Shown: positions 7,634 through 15,705 of the stretch, piece after piece
Position numbering within the stretch: the stretch's first letter is position 1
Layout of the letters: each line of letters opens with the position of its first letter
Source of the DNA: an uncultured Prevotellaceae bacterium
GTDB taxonomy: Bacteria; Bacteroidota; Bacteroidia; Bacteroidales; Bacteroidaceae
Reading direction: 5' to 3'
Length of the DNA: 28,375 nt
Assembly: GCA_902800435.1 (NCBI GenBank)
Contig: CADCEQ010000034.1
Coordinates: forward strand, 1 to 28,375
The notes under the pieces: generated by a model
What the model saw: the letters and a program-made list of their open reading frames with translations, nothing else
Told to the model about the DNA's origin: nothing
Databases searched by the model: none
Made by a program: the position numbers and the translations under genes

Positions 7634-10225
7634 CTAATTGGTCTGAGACAGGCTTGTTTCAAGGCGTTTCAAGCTACTATCAGCCGAACTATTTCCATAG
7701 AAAAGTTCATATTTGCCAGGCTTCACACGCATGGTATTTGTGGAAGAATCCCAGAACTCGAACGACTTCGGCGAGAGCTGAAGCGTCACTTTTTCGGTCT
7801 TTCCAGCCTTCACGCTGACGCGCTGGAAAGCACGGAGCGACTTCAGCGGACCATCCTTGTCCTGAAGGTCGCGGATGTAGAGTTGGACGATTTCGACGCC
7901 GTCGCGACTACCCTTATTGGTCACGTCGACGGTCAGCGTTCCACTGCCGTCATTCTTCATATCCAATTTGCCATTAGCAATCTCAAAACTCGTATAGCTA
8001 AGACCGTAGCCGAAGGGGAACAGGGCATCGTTGAAGTAACGGTAGGTACGCCCCTTCATCGAGTAGTCCTCGTAGTCGGGCAGCTGGTCGCTCGACTTGT
8101 AGAACGTGACGGGCAGCTTTCCTCCCGGGTTATAGTCGCCGAAGAGCACGTCGGCGACAGCCGTACCGCCTTCCTGACCGGGATACCAGGCTTGGACGAT
8201 GGCGTCACAGGTCTCCGTCTCGGGCAGCAGGGCGATGGCCGAGCCTGAACAATTGACGAAGATGATGGTCTTGCCGGCGGCCTTCAGAGCCTTGAGGAAG
8301 TCGCGCTGCACCTTGGGCAGTTCGATGTGAGTGCGGTCGCCGCCCTTGAAGCCGTCAATCTCGACGGGCATTTCCTCGCCTTCGAGGGCCGACGAGATAC
8401 CGCCCACGAAAATGACCTTGTCGATACCCTTCAGCTGACTGATTATCTGCTGATAGTCGATGGGATGCTCCTTGGCAATGTTGATAGTCAGGTTGGCATT
8501 ATAAGTATGTACGTGCGAGAAGCGCACCTCGATGTTATAGCTCTTGCCCTTCTCGGCCTGGATAGCCACGCGGTTGGGCGTAGTGCGCCAGATGCGGTGG
8601 CGGAACTTCCGCTCGCCGTCGATGTAGAGTTCGAACTGTCCGCAGCCGTCGACATTCACAACGTATTCTCCAGCCTCGTTCGGCGTAAAGACCGTCTCAT
8701 ACTTGCAAGAGAAATCCTCAAGCTGAACGCCAGGGGCGAAGTTGTGCATACCGAAGGTGGTGACGGCCAGCGGCTGGGTATAGTACTGCGTGGTGACAGG
8801 CTTGCCCTCCATGCGGCGGTTGTTCCAGAACGTTCCCTTCATGCCCTTCTTCCCCCCAAAGCTGCACTGCGAGGCCATAAGACTCTCCATCACCTTGTCG
8901 TAGGTCAGGTCGCAACCGGCGTTGTAGAATACTTTCTTCTGCTTGGCCTTGATGCCGTCGAGGATGGTGATGGTGTGGTTAGGCGTACCATTATAGTTGC
9001 CCCACATCATCGGCTCGTTGGCGGCATTGGGACCAATGACGGCAATCTTCTCCTTATTCTTCTGCAGCGGCAGGACGTTACCCTTGTTCTGCAGCAGGAC
9101 AATGGTCTGGCGGGCCATGTCGAGGGCTATCTGCCGATGCTCCTTGGAGTCCATAGCCGAATAGGGAATCTTCGACCACTCGACAAGGCTCGGGTCGTCC
9201 ATCTCGCCCAAATCAAAACGGCCTTCGAGCAGGCGGATGACGTGCTTGTCGACCTCAGCCTCGGTCATGAAACCACGACGGACGGCCTCGGGGATGCTAC
9301 GGTAGGCATAGCCATAGCCACACTCTACGTCTGTTCCCGCGATGGCAGCCTTGGCCGAAGCGGTGACAGGTGATGACGATGACTTATGCGACTCGTAGAA
9401 GTCGCTGACGGCACCGCAGTCGCTGACGACCAGATACTGAAAGCCCCACTCGTCGCGCAGAATCTGCTGGAGCAGGCGCTGCGAGCCACAGCAGGGGTCG
9501 TCGTCGAGTCGCTGGTAGGCACACATCACCTCGCGCACCTTGGCATCCTGTACCAGCGTCTTGAACGCCGGCATATAGGTCTCCCACATATCACGAGGCG
9601 ACACATTGGTCAGGTTGACCGTATGGCGGGTGTACTCAGGGCCGCTGTGGACGGCATAGTGCTTGGCACAGGCCCACAGCTTGCGGTACTTGGCATCCTC
9701 AGGCCCCTGCAAACCACGAACCACCTGCGTACCCATCACGCTGGTCAGGTAGGGGTCTTCGCCGTAGGTCTCCTGTCCCCTACCCCATCGCGGGTCGCGG
9801 AAGATGTTGACGTTAGGCGTCCATACCGACAGGCTGTGGAACTTCTCGTCCTCGCCGCCGTTCAGCATACGTTTGTTATACTGGGCACGGAACTCCGTAC
9901 TGGCAGCATCGAACACCTTATATAATAATATAGGGTTGAACGACGAGGCCATCGCCACCGGTTCGGGGAACACCGTCACGTTGCCCATGTTGGCAGCGCC
10001 GTGGAGGGCCTCGCTCCACCAGAAGAACTTCTTGATGCCCAAGCGGGGGATGGCAGGACTCTCATCGAGCATCAGCTGGGCTTTCTCCTCCAACGTCAGT
10101 CTTGAACAGAGATCTTTGGCACGCTCTTTAGCCGAAAGATTTGGATTCTGGTACGGTAATGACTGTGCTTCTACAGTCGGGCCGGCCATTGCGGCCAAGG
10201 CCAATAAAAAGAATAATCGTTTCAT
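7634..10225 (-). CDS. GH3 beta-xylosidase/beta-glucosidase with inserted PA14 domain
   Basis: The product has 863 residues with an ordinary signal peptide (about residues 1-20, cleaved near VEAQ), so it is probably periplasmic. The GH3 TIM-barrel domain occupies about residues 25-345, with KHYAVHSGPE (188-197) and the nucleophile Asp269 in LVVSDCGAV. The second GH3 domain is split by an insertion at about residues 455-585 that looks like a PA14 domain. The acid/base region is EGEE at 615-618, then WYPGQEGGTAVADVLFGDYNPGGKLP. A fibronectin-III-like domain ends the protein. The layout matches PA14-containing GH3 beta-xylosidases known in Prevotella. It lies upstream of susC in the same direction, with its own -7 element. 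Xylosidase is the favoured activity, but glucosidase is possible. Confidence 0.93.
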   Translation of the reverse strand: MKRLFFLLALAAMAGPTVEAQSLPYQNPNLSAKERAKDLCSRLTLEEKAQLMLDESPAIPRLGIKKFFWWSEALHGAANMGNVTVFPEPVAMASSFNPILLYKVFDAASTEFRAQYNKRMLNGGEDEKFHSLSVWTPNVNIFRDPRWGRGQETYGEDPYLTSVMGTQVVRGLQGPEDAKYRKLWACAKHYAVHSGPEYTRHTVNLTNVSPRDMWETYMPAFKTLVQDAKVREVMCAYQRLDDDPCCGSQRLLQQILRDEWGFQYLVVSDCGAVSDFYESHKSSSSPVTASAKAAIAGTDVECGYGYAYRSIPEAVRRGFMTEAEVDKHVIRLLEGRFDLGEMDDPSLVEWSKIPYSAMDSKEHRQIALDMARQTIVLLQNKGNVLPLQKNKEKIAVIGPNAANEPMMWGNYNGTPNHTITILDGIKAKQKKVFYNAGCDLTYDKVMESLMASQCSFGGKKGMKGTFWNNRRMEGKPVTTQYYTQPLAVTTFGMHNFAPGVQLEDFSCKYETVFTPNEAGEYVVNVDGCGQFELYIDGERKFRHRIWRTTPNRVAIQAEKGKSYNIEVRFSHVHTYNANLTINIAKEHPIDYQQIISQLKGIDKVIFVGGISSALEGEEMPVEIDGFKGGDRTHIELPKVQRDFLKALKAAGKTIIFVNCSGSAIALLPETETCDAIVQAWYPGQEGGTAVADVLFGDYNPGGKLPVTFYKSSDQLPDYEDYSMKGRTYRYFNDALFPFGYGLSYTSFEIANGKLDMKNDGSGTLTVDVTNKGSRDGVEIVQLYIRDLQDKDGPLKSLRAFQRVSVKAGKTEKVTLQLSPKSFEFWDSSTNTMRVKPGKYELFYGNSSADSSLKRLETSLSQTN

Positions 10226-10247
10226 AAGATATTGGTAATTTTGCTGG

Positions 10248-10255
10248 CAAAGGTA
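10248..10255 (-). promoter_or_regulatory. -7 element for the PA14-GH3 gene
   Basis: The minus strand reads TACCTTTG, matching TAnnTTTG, 22 bp upstream of the GH3 start codon. The TTG element expected about 20 bp further upstream is not clear. It shares a 173-bp divergent intergenic region with the plus-strand GH43 operon promoter, so one regulator could act on both. Confidence 0.5.
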
Positions 10256-10339
10256 GCGTTTTACGGGCAGAATCGTTTGTCAGAATGTTTCAGATGCTTT
10301 TTATTACGTTACAAACACGAAATAACAGCCCTCGAAGCA

Positions 10340-10369
10340 TTGCCGACTGAGATAAAATGCTTATCTTTG
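10340..10369 (+). promoter_or_regulatory. Promoter of the GH43-GH43-GH9-GH3 operon
   Basis: TTG at 10340-10342 and TATCTTTG at 10362-10369 are separated by 19 bp, a good match to the Bacteroidota housekeeping promoter. Transcription would start near 10375, about 25 bp before the ATG at 10399. This also argues against the upstream in-frame ATG at 10357. Confidence 0.72.
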
Positions 10370-10398
10370 CAGAAACTATTATTTACCAATACAATCGT

Positions 10399-12507
10399 AT
10401 GAAAAAACCATTAACCCTACTCTTGCTTGCCCTGCCAGCTCTGGTAGAGGCGCAAAACCCCATCATCCGTGACCAGTTCACGGCTGACCCAACTGCGCGA
10501 GTCTTTAACGACAAGGTGTATCTGTACCCCTCGCACGACATCATGCCGCCCGAAGGACAGCGCCAGGACTGGTTCTGCATGGAAGACTACCACGTCTTCT
10601 CATCCGAGAACCTGACCGACTGGACCGACCACGGCATGATTGTCACCCAGAACAAGGTGCCCTGGGTGCGCCCCAATTCCTATTCGATGTGGGCACCCGA
10701 CTGTGTCTACAGAAACGGAAAGTACTATTTCTACTTCCCCTCAGCACCCGCTCAAGGCAGAGGCGGCTTTGCTGTCGGTGTAGCCATTGCCGACAGCCCT
10801 GAGGGACCGTTCATTCCCGAGCCGGAGCCCATCAAGGGCATCAACGGCATCGACCCGTGCGTGCTCCAGGCTTCCGACGGCAACGCCTACATCTTCTGGG
10901 GCAATGGCCGTTGCGCCAAACTCAAGTCCAACATGAAGGAGCTGGCCGACGACAATCCCAAGTCGACCGTTAAGTTCGGCAACCGCGAGATGGAGATGGT
11001 TGGTGTCAACTGTCTTGAAGGCCTGCCCAACCGTCAGGCTGAAGGCCCGTTTGCCTTTGAGGCTAACGGCTGGTACTACCTCACCTATCCGTATGTCCGT
11101 GAGAAGACCGAAGTTCTCGGTTACGCCATGAGCAAGAACCCGATGGGACCTTACGAATACAAGGGTCTGATCATGGCCGAACAGCCCAACGGCTGCTGGA
11201 CCAACCACCACAGCATCATCAACTACAAGGGGCAGTGGTATCTGTTCTATCACCACAACTACTTCTCGCCCCGTGACGACAAGCGCCGCTCAGCCTGCAT
11301 AGAAAAACTGTTCTTCAATGCCGACGGTACCATCCAGGAGGTGAAGCAGACCATCCGTGGTGTAGGTATCAACAAGGCCACCGAGAAGATCGAGATTGAC
11401 CGCTACAGCAGCGCCAGCGAGGGTGTGACCTCTGAGCTCATCGACACCGTCAACACCTTCCGCAGCTATATGGCCACCCTGCCGACAAAGGGCAGCTGGC
11501 TCAAGTACAACGACGTGGACTTCAGCGTCATCACCGACGGCTACCTCATCATGAGCGTCAAGGCCGCCGACAACACCGAGCTTGCAATACGTGAGAAGAG
11601 TGCCACCGGCAAGGTGCTGGCACGTATCAAACTGACCGTGAAGCCCGAAGAGCCTGCAGGCGGTGCCCAGGCCAACCCCATGATGGGACGCTTCCGCCGC
11701 GACCAGCGCAACCAGTGGCTCACGCAGACCGCCACGCTCGACTATGTGCCCAGTGGCGTGACCGACCTCGTGATCACCAACGAGGGCGCCGGTGCACTCA
11801 GCGTCGACTATGTCCGCTTCAAGAACCGTCCGAAGTACTTCTCTGCCATCACCACACCGGCGGCACAGCCCGACGACGAGGGATTCATCCGCCGCTGGCT
11901 GCTCTTAGAGCCTATCGACAAGCCCAATAGCGGCAATACCGTCTTCACCGACTCTTACCTACGCGAGCACTTCAACCGCGAATACTTCAAGGGCCAGCAG
12001 ACCATCGTGCCGAAGAACGGCCAGAAGGTCAAGGCCACCTTCAAGCAGGAGCAGGCTCCCGCCGGCTTCGGCCGCGGCGCCCAGCAAATGCCCGAGGGTC
12101 CGCAGGTGAAGACTGTTACCCAGAACCTCACGTGGCACGCCCTCGACAGCGAGAACTTCAACGTGAAGCTCTTCCGCTTCGCCGAGAAGTATGGCGAGAA
12201 GATTTATGGTGTGCTCTTCTGGGCCGTCACCATCATCGACTGCGACGAGGACATCGAGAACGTCCGTCTGGCCGTCGGTTCGAACTCTGCCTCCATGTGG
12301 TGGCTCAACGGTGAGGAGACGCTACTGCTCAGCGGCGACCGCCGTATGGTGAAGGACGACGCCATGTCGAACCGCATCACCCTCAAGAAAGGACGTAACA
12401 TCCTGCGCGGCGCCATCATCAACGGTCCGGGCATGAGCGACTTCTGCGTCCGCTTCCTCGACGAGAAAGGTAACCCTGTAAAGAACTATTCAATCAAAGC
12501 ACAATAA
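10399..12507 (+). CDS. GH43 glycosidase (arabinofuranosidase/xylosidase type) with two C-terminal accessory regions
   Basis: The product has 702 residues from the ATG at 10399, which gives a clean signal peptide (MKKPLTLLLLALPALVEAQ). Residues 20-320 form a five-bladed GH43 propeller with the expected acidic triad: Asp30 (FTADPTARV, general base), Asp152 (GIDPCVL, pKa modulator) and Glu215 (QAEGPFAF, general acid). Residues 330-475 look like a CBM6-type beta-sandwich (ELIDTVNTF, GSWLKYNDVDF, LSVDYVRF). Residues 490-702 form a further domain with many Trp residues that I cannot name. Two Gly/Pro/Gln-rich segments (about 419-436 and 553-572) interrupt the accessory region. Release of arabinofuranose side chains is likely; beta-xylosidase activity is the main alternative. 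It is the first gene of its operon. Confidence 0.88.
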   Translation: MKKPLTLLLLALPALVEAQNPIIRDQFTADPTARVFNDKVYLYPSHDIMPPEGQRQDWFCMEDYHVFSSENLTDWTDHGMIVTQNKVPWVRPNSYSMWAPDCVYRNGKYYFYFPSAPAQGRGGFAVGVAIADSPEGPFIPEPEPIKGINGIDPCVLQASDGNAYIFWGNGRCAKLKSNMKELADDNPKSTVKFGNREMEMVGVNCLEGLPNRQAEGPFAFEANGWYYLTYPYVREKTEVLGYAMSKNPMGPYEYKGLIMAEQPNGCWTNHHSIINYKGQWYLFYHHNYFSPRDDKRRSACIEKLFFNADGTIQEVKQTIRGVGINKATEKIEIDRYSSASEGVTSELIDTVNTFRSYMATLPTKGSWLKYNDVDFSVITDGYLIMSVKAADNTELAIREKSATGKVLARIKLTVKPEEPAGGAQANPMMGRFRRDQRNQWLTQTATLDYVPSGVTDLVITNEGAGALSVDYVRFKNRPKYFSAITTPAAQPDDEGFIRRWLLLEPIDKPNSGNTVFTDSYLREHFNREYFKGQQTIVPKNGQKVKATFKQEQAPAGFGRGAQQMPEGPQVKTVTQNLTWHALDSENFNVKLFRFAEKYGEKIYGVLFWAVTIIDCDEDIENVRLAVGSNSASMWWLNGEETLLLSGDRRMVKDDAMSNRITLKKGRNILRGAIINGPGMSDFCVRFLDEKGNPVKNYSIKAQ

Positions 12508-12508
12508 T

Positions 12509-13969
12509 ATGAAAAGAGTATATAGCATTCTTGCGGCCATGACACTGGCCACTGCCGCAAACGCGCAAATTGGCGCACCCTTCATCCACGACCCATCGAC
12601 CATCGCCGAGTGCGAGGGCAAATACTACACCTTCGGCACCGGTGGCGGCGGTCTCATCTCTGAAGACGGCTGGACCTGGAACAGCGGTGCCGAGCGCCCC
12701 GGCGGCGGTGCTGCACCCGACATGATCAAGATTGGTGACCGTTACCTCTGCGTCTATGGCGCCACGGGCGGCGGCCTTGGCGGCGGTCATGCAGGCCGCA
12801 TCCTCACCATGTGGAACAAGACCCTCGACCCGAAGTCACCCAACTTCAAATGGACGGAGGCCGTGGAGGTATGCTTCTCCGACGGCATGGAGGATCAGGA
12901 TGCCATCGACCCGGGCGTCCTGCTCGACCCAACCACCGGACGGCTGTGGGTAAGCTACGGCACCTACTTCGGCACCATCCGACTCATCGAGCTCGACCCC
13001 ACGACGGGCTTCCGCAAGAGCGGCAACAAGGAGAAGGACATTGCCATCGACTGTGAGGCCTCCGACCTCATCTACCGCAACGGCTGGTACTACCTGCTCG
13101 GCACCCACGGCACCTGCTGCGACGGTGTGAACTCTACCTATAACATCGTTGTGGGCCGCTCGAAGAGCGTCGAGGGTCCGTATATAGATAATGTGGGCCG
13201 CGACATGTACCACGGCGGTGGTAAGATGGTGGTTGCCGCCGGCGACCGCAAGACTGGTGCCGGACACTTCGGACGCACCATCATTGACGAGGGCGTGGAA
13301 GTGGCATCGTTCCACTGGGAGGCCGACTTCGATATGGGCGGCCGCTCCACACTGGCCATCCGTCCCCTGCTCTGGAAGAACGACTGGCCCTATTGCGGCG
13401 AACAGTTCAAGGGCGGCACCTTCGAGATTGAGTCGGAGCGTCGCGGCTATGCCCTCGAGCTGGCTGTCGACTTCGTCCGCATGAACGTGGCTCGCGGCGG
13501 CTTCGGCGGCTTTGGCAGACCACAGCAGAATGCGGCTCCCCCGCAGCCCGTAGCCAACCAGAAGCTGGAAGAGGTCATCGACAAGTGGCCGAAGGGCGAC
13601 ATCACCGCCCGCATAGGCGACTATATGTTCCGTCCCTGGCAGCGCTGGACCATCAGCCCTGTAGAAGGCAAGGGTGCCTACCTCGGCAATACTTATTTCA
13701 AGATTGTCATCGAGGGCACAGAGCGCGCTCTGGCAGCTACCGCCAACTGCGAGGTGACCACTGTTCCCGCCTACACCGGTGCTGACGAACAGCTGTGGCG
13801 CATTGAGCAGCTCACCGACGGCACCTTCCGCATCATGCCGAAGGTGATTCCCGGACAGGAGGGCATCAACACCCACATCTGTCTCTACTCGGCAGGCGAC
13901 TCTACCCCCACCCTCGCTGAATACGACTTCAACAGCGACAACTCGAAATGGAACTTCCGCAATCATTGA
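12509..13969 (+). CDS. GH43 endo-arabinanase-like protein with C-terminal lectin-like region
   Basis: The product has 486 residues with a signal peptide to about residue 20 (ATAANAQ). The propeller shows Asp28 (FIHDPSTI), Asp134 (AIDPGVLLD) and Glu183 (DCEASDLIYRNGWYYLL), the GH43 triad, plus GAGHFGR (250-256) where arabinanases carry a metal-liganding histidine. This matches the endo-1,5-arabinanase group, though exo-acting members exist. A Gly/Phe/Pro/Gln-rich segment at about 328-350 splits the protein. The end (residues 370-486: EQLWRIEQL, SKWNFRNH) resembles a ricin-type or other beta-trefoil lectin. The ATG is 1 bp after the preceding stop, implying tight co-expression. A hairpin covers its stop codon. 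Confidence 0.88.
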   Translation: MKRVYSILAAMTLATAANAQIGAPFIHDPSTIAECEGKYYTFGTGGGGLISEDGWTWNSGAERPGGGAAPDMIKIGDRYLCVYGATGGGLGGGHAGRILTMWNKTLDPKSPNFKWTEAVEVCFSDGMEDQDAIDPGVLLDPTTGRLWVSYGTYFGTIRLIELDPTTGFRKSGNKEKDIAIDCEASDLIYRNGWYYLLGTHGTCCDGVNSTYNIVVGRSKSVEGPYIDNVGRDMYHGGGKMVVAAGDRKTGAGHFGRTIIDEGVEVASFHWEADFDMGGRSTLAIRPLLWKNDWPYCGEQFKGGTFEIESERRGYALELAVDFVRMNVARGGFGGFGRPQQNAAPPQPVANQKLEEVIDKWPKGDITARIGDYMFRPWQRWTISPVEGKGAYLGNTYFKIVIEGTERALAATANCEVTTVPAYTGADEQLWRIEQLTDGTFRIMPKVIPGQEGINTHICLYSAGDSTPTLAEYDFNSDNSKWNFRNH

Positions 13970-13980
13970 TTGCGGGAGTT
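13952..13980 (+). terminator. Hairpin overlapping the GH43 stop codon; possible terminator or attenuator
   Basis: The arms aact-t-ccgcaatc and gattgcgg-g-agtt pair over 13 positions (12 Watson-Crick and one G-T) around an att loop, followed by tcccttttcat. The stop codon of the second GH43 gene at 13967-13969 lies in the loop and 3' arm. GH9 begins 25 bp past the hairpin. It could reduce read-through into GH9 and GH3 or stabilise the upstream mRNA segment. The T run is interrupted, so full termination is doubtful. Confidence 0.6.
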
Positions 13981-14004
13981 TCCCTTTTCATAACTAATAA
14001 ACCT

Positions 14005-15696
14005 ATGCTTAGAACTATCTACTTACTACTGTTTGGCACACTCTTTGTGCCGACAGTTACCCAAGCACAAATCCGGCTGAACCAAGTCGGTATGTACCCC
14101 AACCAAGAAAAGACCGCCGTCATTGAAGGCAAGGCAAAGTCAGTAACCATCAAGGATGCTGCGACGGGCAAGAAGACCGTGAAACCCCGTGTGCTGCGCA
14201 CCGCCACGTCACCGTGGTCGAAGAAACAGCGCACCGTCGTCGACTTCTCGGCACTGACGAAGCCCGGCACCTACACCATCAGCAGCGGCTCGGAGTCGGC
14301 AACGTTCACCATCAGCGACAACGCCCTCCGCGATGTCACCGCCGCCACCCTCAAGGCTTTCTACCTCATCCGCTCAGGCATGGCCATCGACAAGCAGTAT
14401 GCCGGTGTCTACGCCCGTCCTGTCGGCCATCCCGATACCGAGGTGCTCATCCACCCCTCTGCAGCCTCTCTGGGACGTCCCGCTGGCAGCAAGATCTCGT
14501 CGCCGGGCGGCTGGTACGATGCCGGCGATTACAACAAGTACATCGTCAACTCAGCCTTCTCCATCGGCATCGTACTCTGCAGCTACGAGCAGAACCCTGA
14601 TTATTATGACGGTCTCAGCGTCAATATCCCCGAAAGCAAGAACCAGACCGCAGACCTCCTCGATGAGATGATGTACAACCTGCGCTGGATGCTCACCATG
14701 CAGGACCCCTACGACGGCGGTGTCTACCATAAGCTGACCACGCCCAACTTCGAAGGCTTCGTCATGCCGACGGACTGCAAGCAGCAGCGTTACGTCGTCC
14801 AGAAGAGCACCACAGCCACGCTCGACTTCGCCGCCGTCATGGCGCAGGCTGCCCGCATATTCAAAGGAAATAAGGACTACCCGACATTTGCCGACTGTGC
14901 CGCCCGTGCCGCCATGGCCGCCTACGGCTGGGCCGAGCGTAATCCCCGTGTGCTCTACCAGCAGCGGAGGCTTACCGACCCCGCCGTCAGCACAGGCGAA
15001 TACGGCGACTTCAACACGACCGACGAATGGTACTGGGCCGCCACCGAGCTGTACCTGCTGACCGGCGACCAGCAGTTTGCCGACGTCGCCGTCAAGAACC
15101 AGCCCCGCCGCTTCAGCGCACCCACCTGGGGCAACGTCGCCGCCCTCGGCACCTACGATGCCCTCACCCACACTGAACACTCAACACTAAACACTCAACT
15201 TCTATCTTACTGCGACAGCCTCATCACCACGACCGCCAAATCGTCGTTCCAGACGCCCTGCGGCAATTCGCCGCGCGACTTCGGCTGGGGCTGCCTGGCT
15301 GAGACCTTTGGTGCCAACGGCCTGACGCTCTGTCTGGCTCACAGACTGACTGGCGACAAAAAATACCTCACCGCCGCTCAGCAAAACGCCGACTACGTCC
15401 TGGGGCGCAATGCCACAGGCTACTGCTACATCACGGGCTTCGGCACGAAGAGTCCGATGCACCCGCACCACCGCATCAGCGAGGCTGACGGCATCGAAGC
15501 GCCCTTCCCCGGCTTGGTTGCCGGCGGTCCCAACCCCGGACAGCAGGACATTGCCGAGGTGAAGGCCTACCCCTCGAAACAGCCCGACGAGTCATACATT
15601 GACGTCATGCAGTCGTATGCCAGCAACGAGATAGCCATCAACTGGAACGCCTCCATCCTCGCCCTCCTCGGCTGGCTTGAGGCAGCACAGCACTAA
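14005..15696 (+). CDS. GH9 beta-1,4-glucanase family enzyme
   Basis: The product has 563 residues from the ATG at 14005; a longer reading from 13948 would add 19 residues ahead of a good signal peptide (MLRTIYLLLFGTLF...TQAQ). An N-terminal Ig-like domain (about 22-105) precedes the GH9 (alpha/alpha)6 barrel. Catalytic signatures are YDAGDYNKY with Asp172 and Asp175, the histidine motif HPHHR (486-490) and Glu542 in SYASNEIAINWN. Family members cut cellulose, mixed-linkage glucan or xyloglucan backbones. There is no lipobox, so unlike the surface GH9 of some xyloglucan loci this enzyme is probably periplasmic. An AT-rich 7-bp tandem repeat is inserted in frame and encodes part of residues 389-400. 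It may share the GH43 transcript, subject to the hairpin upstream. Confidence 0.93.
   Translation: MLRTIYLLLFGTLFVPTVTQAQIRLNQVGMYPNQEKTAVIEGKAKSVTIKDAATGKKTVKPRVLRTATSPWSKKQRTVVDFSALTKPGTYTISSGSESATFTISDNALRDVTAATLKAFYLIRSGMAIDKQYAGVYARPVGHPDTEVLIHPSAASLGRPAGSKISSPGGWYDAGDYNKYIVNSAFSIGIVLCSYEQNPDYYDGLSVNIPESKNQTADLLDEMMYNLRWMLTMQDPYDGGVYHKLTTPNFEGFVMPTDCKQQRYVVQKSTTATLDFAAVMAQAARIFKGNKDYPTFADCAARAAMAAYGWAERNPRVLYQQRRLTDPAVSTGEYGDFNTTDEWYWAATELYLLTGDQQFADVAVKNQPRRFSAPTWGNVAALGTYDALTHTEHSTLNTQLLSYCDSLITTTAKSSFQTPCGNSPRDFGWGCLAETFGANGLTLCLAHRLTGDKKYLTAAQQNADYVLGRNATGYCYITGFGTKSPMHPHHRISEADGIEAPFPGLVAGGPNPGQQDIAEVKAYPSKQPDESYIDVMQSYASNEIAINWNASILALLGWLEAAQH
15176..15200 (+). repeat. 7-bp tandem repeat inside the GH9 gene
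   Basis: Three copies plus a partial copy of a heptamer: aacactc, aacacta, aacactc, aact. It is AT-rich within a GC-rich gene, keeps the reading frame, and encodes part of the peptide HTEHSTLNTQLL. It lies in a region between helices of the barrel, away from the catalytic motifs. Confidence 0.8.
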
Positions 15697-15705
15697 CAGC
15701 ACGAT

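Noticed and set aside
8327..9373. Plus-strand frame of 348 codons opposite the PA14-GH3 gene
   Set aside because: It is the antisense shadow of a strong GH3 reading frame; its product is low in recognisable folds and rich in Val, Leu, Asp and His, as antisense frames often are.
12836..13966. Minus-strand frame of 376 codons opposite the second GH43 gene
   Set aside because: The plus-strand frame has the full GH43 triad and a signal peptide, so this is a shadow frame.
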